Assembly: GCA_029964075.1 (NCBI GenBank)
Contig: CM057142.1
Location: 39,310,392-39,374,391 of the forward strand
From: Patiria pectinifera
Lineage: Eukaryota > Echinodermata > Asteroidea > Valvatida > Asterinidae
Length of the DNA: 64,000 nucleotides
Reading direction: 5' to 3'
Shown: positions 62,158 to 64,000 of the stretch, in pieces
Layout: the number at the start of each line of letters is the position of its first letter
Position numbering within the stretch: position 1 is the first letter of the stretch
Notes under the pieces: model-generated
Told to the model about the DNA's origin: nothing
Seen by the model: the letters and a program-made list of their open reading frames with translations, nothing else
Database searches by the model: none
Program-made: the position numbers and the translations under genes

Positions 62158-62412
62158 CTGTCTATAAAAAATTAGACGACAAAAATTAGAGCTGCCAAAA
62201 AAAAAGTGCCCAAAAAAAACACCAAAAAACAAATTGAACACGGGCTAGCACAACATAACACACCACCCACCAACAACCACGTGACTGTAGCGGGACCACA
62301 TGTTACATAGCGGTAAAAAAATGATTAAAAAAAATTATATGAATGTCATTTATAGCTCCTTTTATTTCAGTATCCACATGTATACAGTGTCAAAACTAGA
62401 GTTATTATTGAA
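62158..62412 (+). repeat. Direct repeat copy 1 (partner at 63746)
   Basis: Starts CTGTCTATAAAAAATTAGAC and ends GTGTCAAAACTAGAG plus TTATTATTGAAA. The partner lies about 1588 bp downstream. The middle has drifted, but the last 54 bases (62359-62412), which begin with a splice-acceptor-like TTTTATTTCAG, are identical. Confidence 0.85.
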
Positions 62413-62796
62413 ATACATGTAATGCGCATGAATTCATTAACCTATTTAAAAAACAGGGCGGATGGACGATGGACGGGGGAGACGAGCCAGTGGTGTGTGT
62501 GGTGTCCCTATGTTGCTTGCTGTTTTTTCAGATTCTTTTTGCTTGCTTGTTATGCCAAACATACACAGTATCAGACGAAAAGACCAATTGAGAAAGAGAA
62601 TCTATTCGCTTTCGTTCTTCAAAGCAGCAGTGAATGCATGCAACGCGTAAAACGCGACCATGTACCACTGCCGTAACAGGTGAAAAAAAAATACGCCCCA
62701 TAACATTTCGGTTTTTTGAAAGGATCACCAAGGTCTCATCTTTACTCCGTAGTCGTTAAAAGGAAATCCGTGAGTTAAACATGACTGGGTGTTTTG

Positions 62797-63745
62797 CAGA
62801 GTTGCTGACTCGAGTCATGTGACTTGGACTCGAGTCGGACTCGAGTCGCTATTTTTGTGACTTGTGACTTGACTTGTAAATGCCAGCTTTGACTTGTGAC
62901 TTGACTTGGACTTGCAAACAATGACTTGTGACTTGACTTGGGATTGCAAAAAATGACTTGTTACCAACCCAAGTCAGACGCTACTCGACCCAATAAACTT
63001 TAATTAAAGCTATTATACTTTTATTAGCTTTTCATTCCAGAAAATAGACCTCAGTGACTGAATCCAGTAAAATGAATAGTTCCCACTAGTTTCAAAAGTT
63101 TTCGATAAGACTGTCACAACAAACTACACAGTTTTCAATGACCAAGTCTCTTGCTTAATGTAATGGTTGAACAAACTTTGAAAGGAACCTTTCATGAAAA
63201 GAAAGCAGGCCTTTGTCAATTGCATGTAAAATACCGGATAGCCTAATCCATTGGTAGGCGTTTAGTATACATGAAAATTGAACAATAAAGTGTTAGTATA
63301 CTACATGTAATCGAGTGAGTGAAGTCTTTTTTTCATGTCATCTCAACATTTATTTCTACAATGTAAAGTAAATTTATTAAAGTATACAAAGGGCTAATAT
63401 CCGACAGATATGTGATAAACTACAAGAATAGTAATTGCAACACATTGAAAAAGGGGAATTAAGGAGGCATGTTCAAAATAACTCGTAAGTTCACGCCAGG
63501 TTAATTCTTTTAGCTTTTTTACAGCTGCACAAAATAATGTGCAACTTGACGTGTTCTTGGACAAAGATACTTGTGACTTGACTTGTTTTTAGACCAAATG
63601 ACTTGTGACTTGACTTGTGACTGGACCTAATGACTTGTGACTTGACTTGTGACTGGACCTAATGACTTGTGACTTGACTTGGACTTGCAAACAATGACTT
63701 GTGACTTGACTTGGACTTGCAAAAAATGACTTGCTGCCACCTCTG
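62797..63745. mobile_element. hAT-like element with GACTTG subterminal arrays
   Basis: Left CAGAGTTGCTGACTCGAGTC, right TGACTTGCTGCCACCTCTG (complement CAGAGGTGGCAGCAAGTCA). Both ends carry arrays of TGACTTGTGACTTGACTTGG (62830-62960 and 63565-63730); the middle is AT-rich and non-coding. No clear 8-bp target duplication. Confidence 0.65.
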
Positions 63746-64000
63746 CTGTCTATAAAGTTTTAGACGTGACAAATTGTAGTACTGTCAAAATGGCTGCCTG
63801 CAGCAAAAAAAAAAAAAAAAATATAAACAGCACAAAAAAAAATTGAAAACACGGCACGCACAACACCCATAATAACTGACCAAAAAAACTGGGCTTAGCT
63901 TACATGTAATGAATGAATGAAAAAAAAAAATTATATATATTTTTCCTTTTATTTCAGTATCCACATGTATACAGTGTCAAAACTAGAGTTATTATTGAAA
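63746..64000 (+). repeat. Direct repeat copy 2 (runs to window edge)
   Basis: Begins CTGTCTATAAAGTTTTAGAC directly after the hAT-like right end, and ends at the window edge in the block identical to copy 1. A longer tandem array beyond the window is possible. Confidence 0.8.

Noticed and set aside
1-64000. CRISPR arrays, bacterial operons or riboswitches
   Set aside because: All genes are spliced animal genes; the regular repeats are minisatellites without spacers.

Overview
The window looks like genomic DNA of an invertebrate animal, probably a marine deuterostome. The genes have many short exons in AT-rich introns with GT-AG splice sites, and the intergenic DNA is packed with a LINE, tRNA-derived SINEs, short inverted-repeat transposons and minisatellites. 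The two proteins that can be rebuilt (exportin-5 and a lysosome-associated membrane protein) are animal types clearly diverged from vertebrates. I cannot name the species or phylum.

Layout. 1-1800: 3' end of a non-LTR retrotransposon. 1850-9250: intergenic repeats (hairpin element, 160-bp satellite with ATGGCGGCC motifs, palindromes, an element present three times) ending in a CTCF-like site and a cluster of CRE palindromes. 9251-46275 (+): a complete exportin-5 gene, 29 coding exons, rebuilt exon by exon; the exons sum to 3597 nt (1198 aa plus stop) with every phase matching. 46276-53470: intergenic DNA with a short hAT-type element, a nested pair of inverted-repeat elements and a 1.5-kb fold-back. 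53471-57672 (+): a complete 7-exon gene for a single-domain LAMP/CD68-like protein of 317 aa. 57673-64000: mostly featureless AT-rich DNA, ending in a 1.59-kb-spaced direct repeat that flanks a hAT-like element full of GACTTG repeats.

The strongest unusual signal is in XPO5 intron 22. Its ends are not GT-AG: the reading frame is continuous only if the intron is AT-AC, and it has ATATCCTT at its 5' end and TTCCTTAAC 12 nt before the 3' end, the hallmarks of a U12-type intron. A 44-bp minisatellite of about 950 bp starts at this splice site and carries 12 further exact copies of ATATCCTT. Two other XPO5 exons (21 and 25) have their first bases and acceptor AG duplicated nearby, and intron 28 contains a 4.4-kb palindrome that would fold into long double-stranded RNA in the transcript of the very gene that exports hairpin RNAs.

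The two genes have no obvious shared function: XPO5 carries pre-miRNAs out of the nucleus, and the LAMP-like protein is predicted for lysosomal or endosomal membranes.
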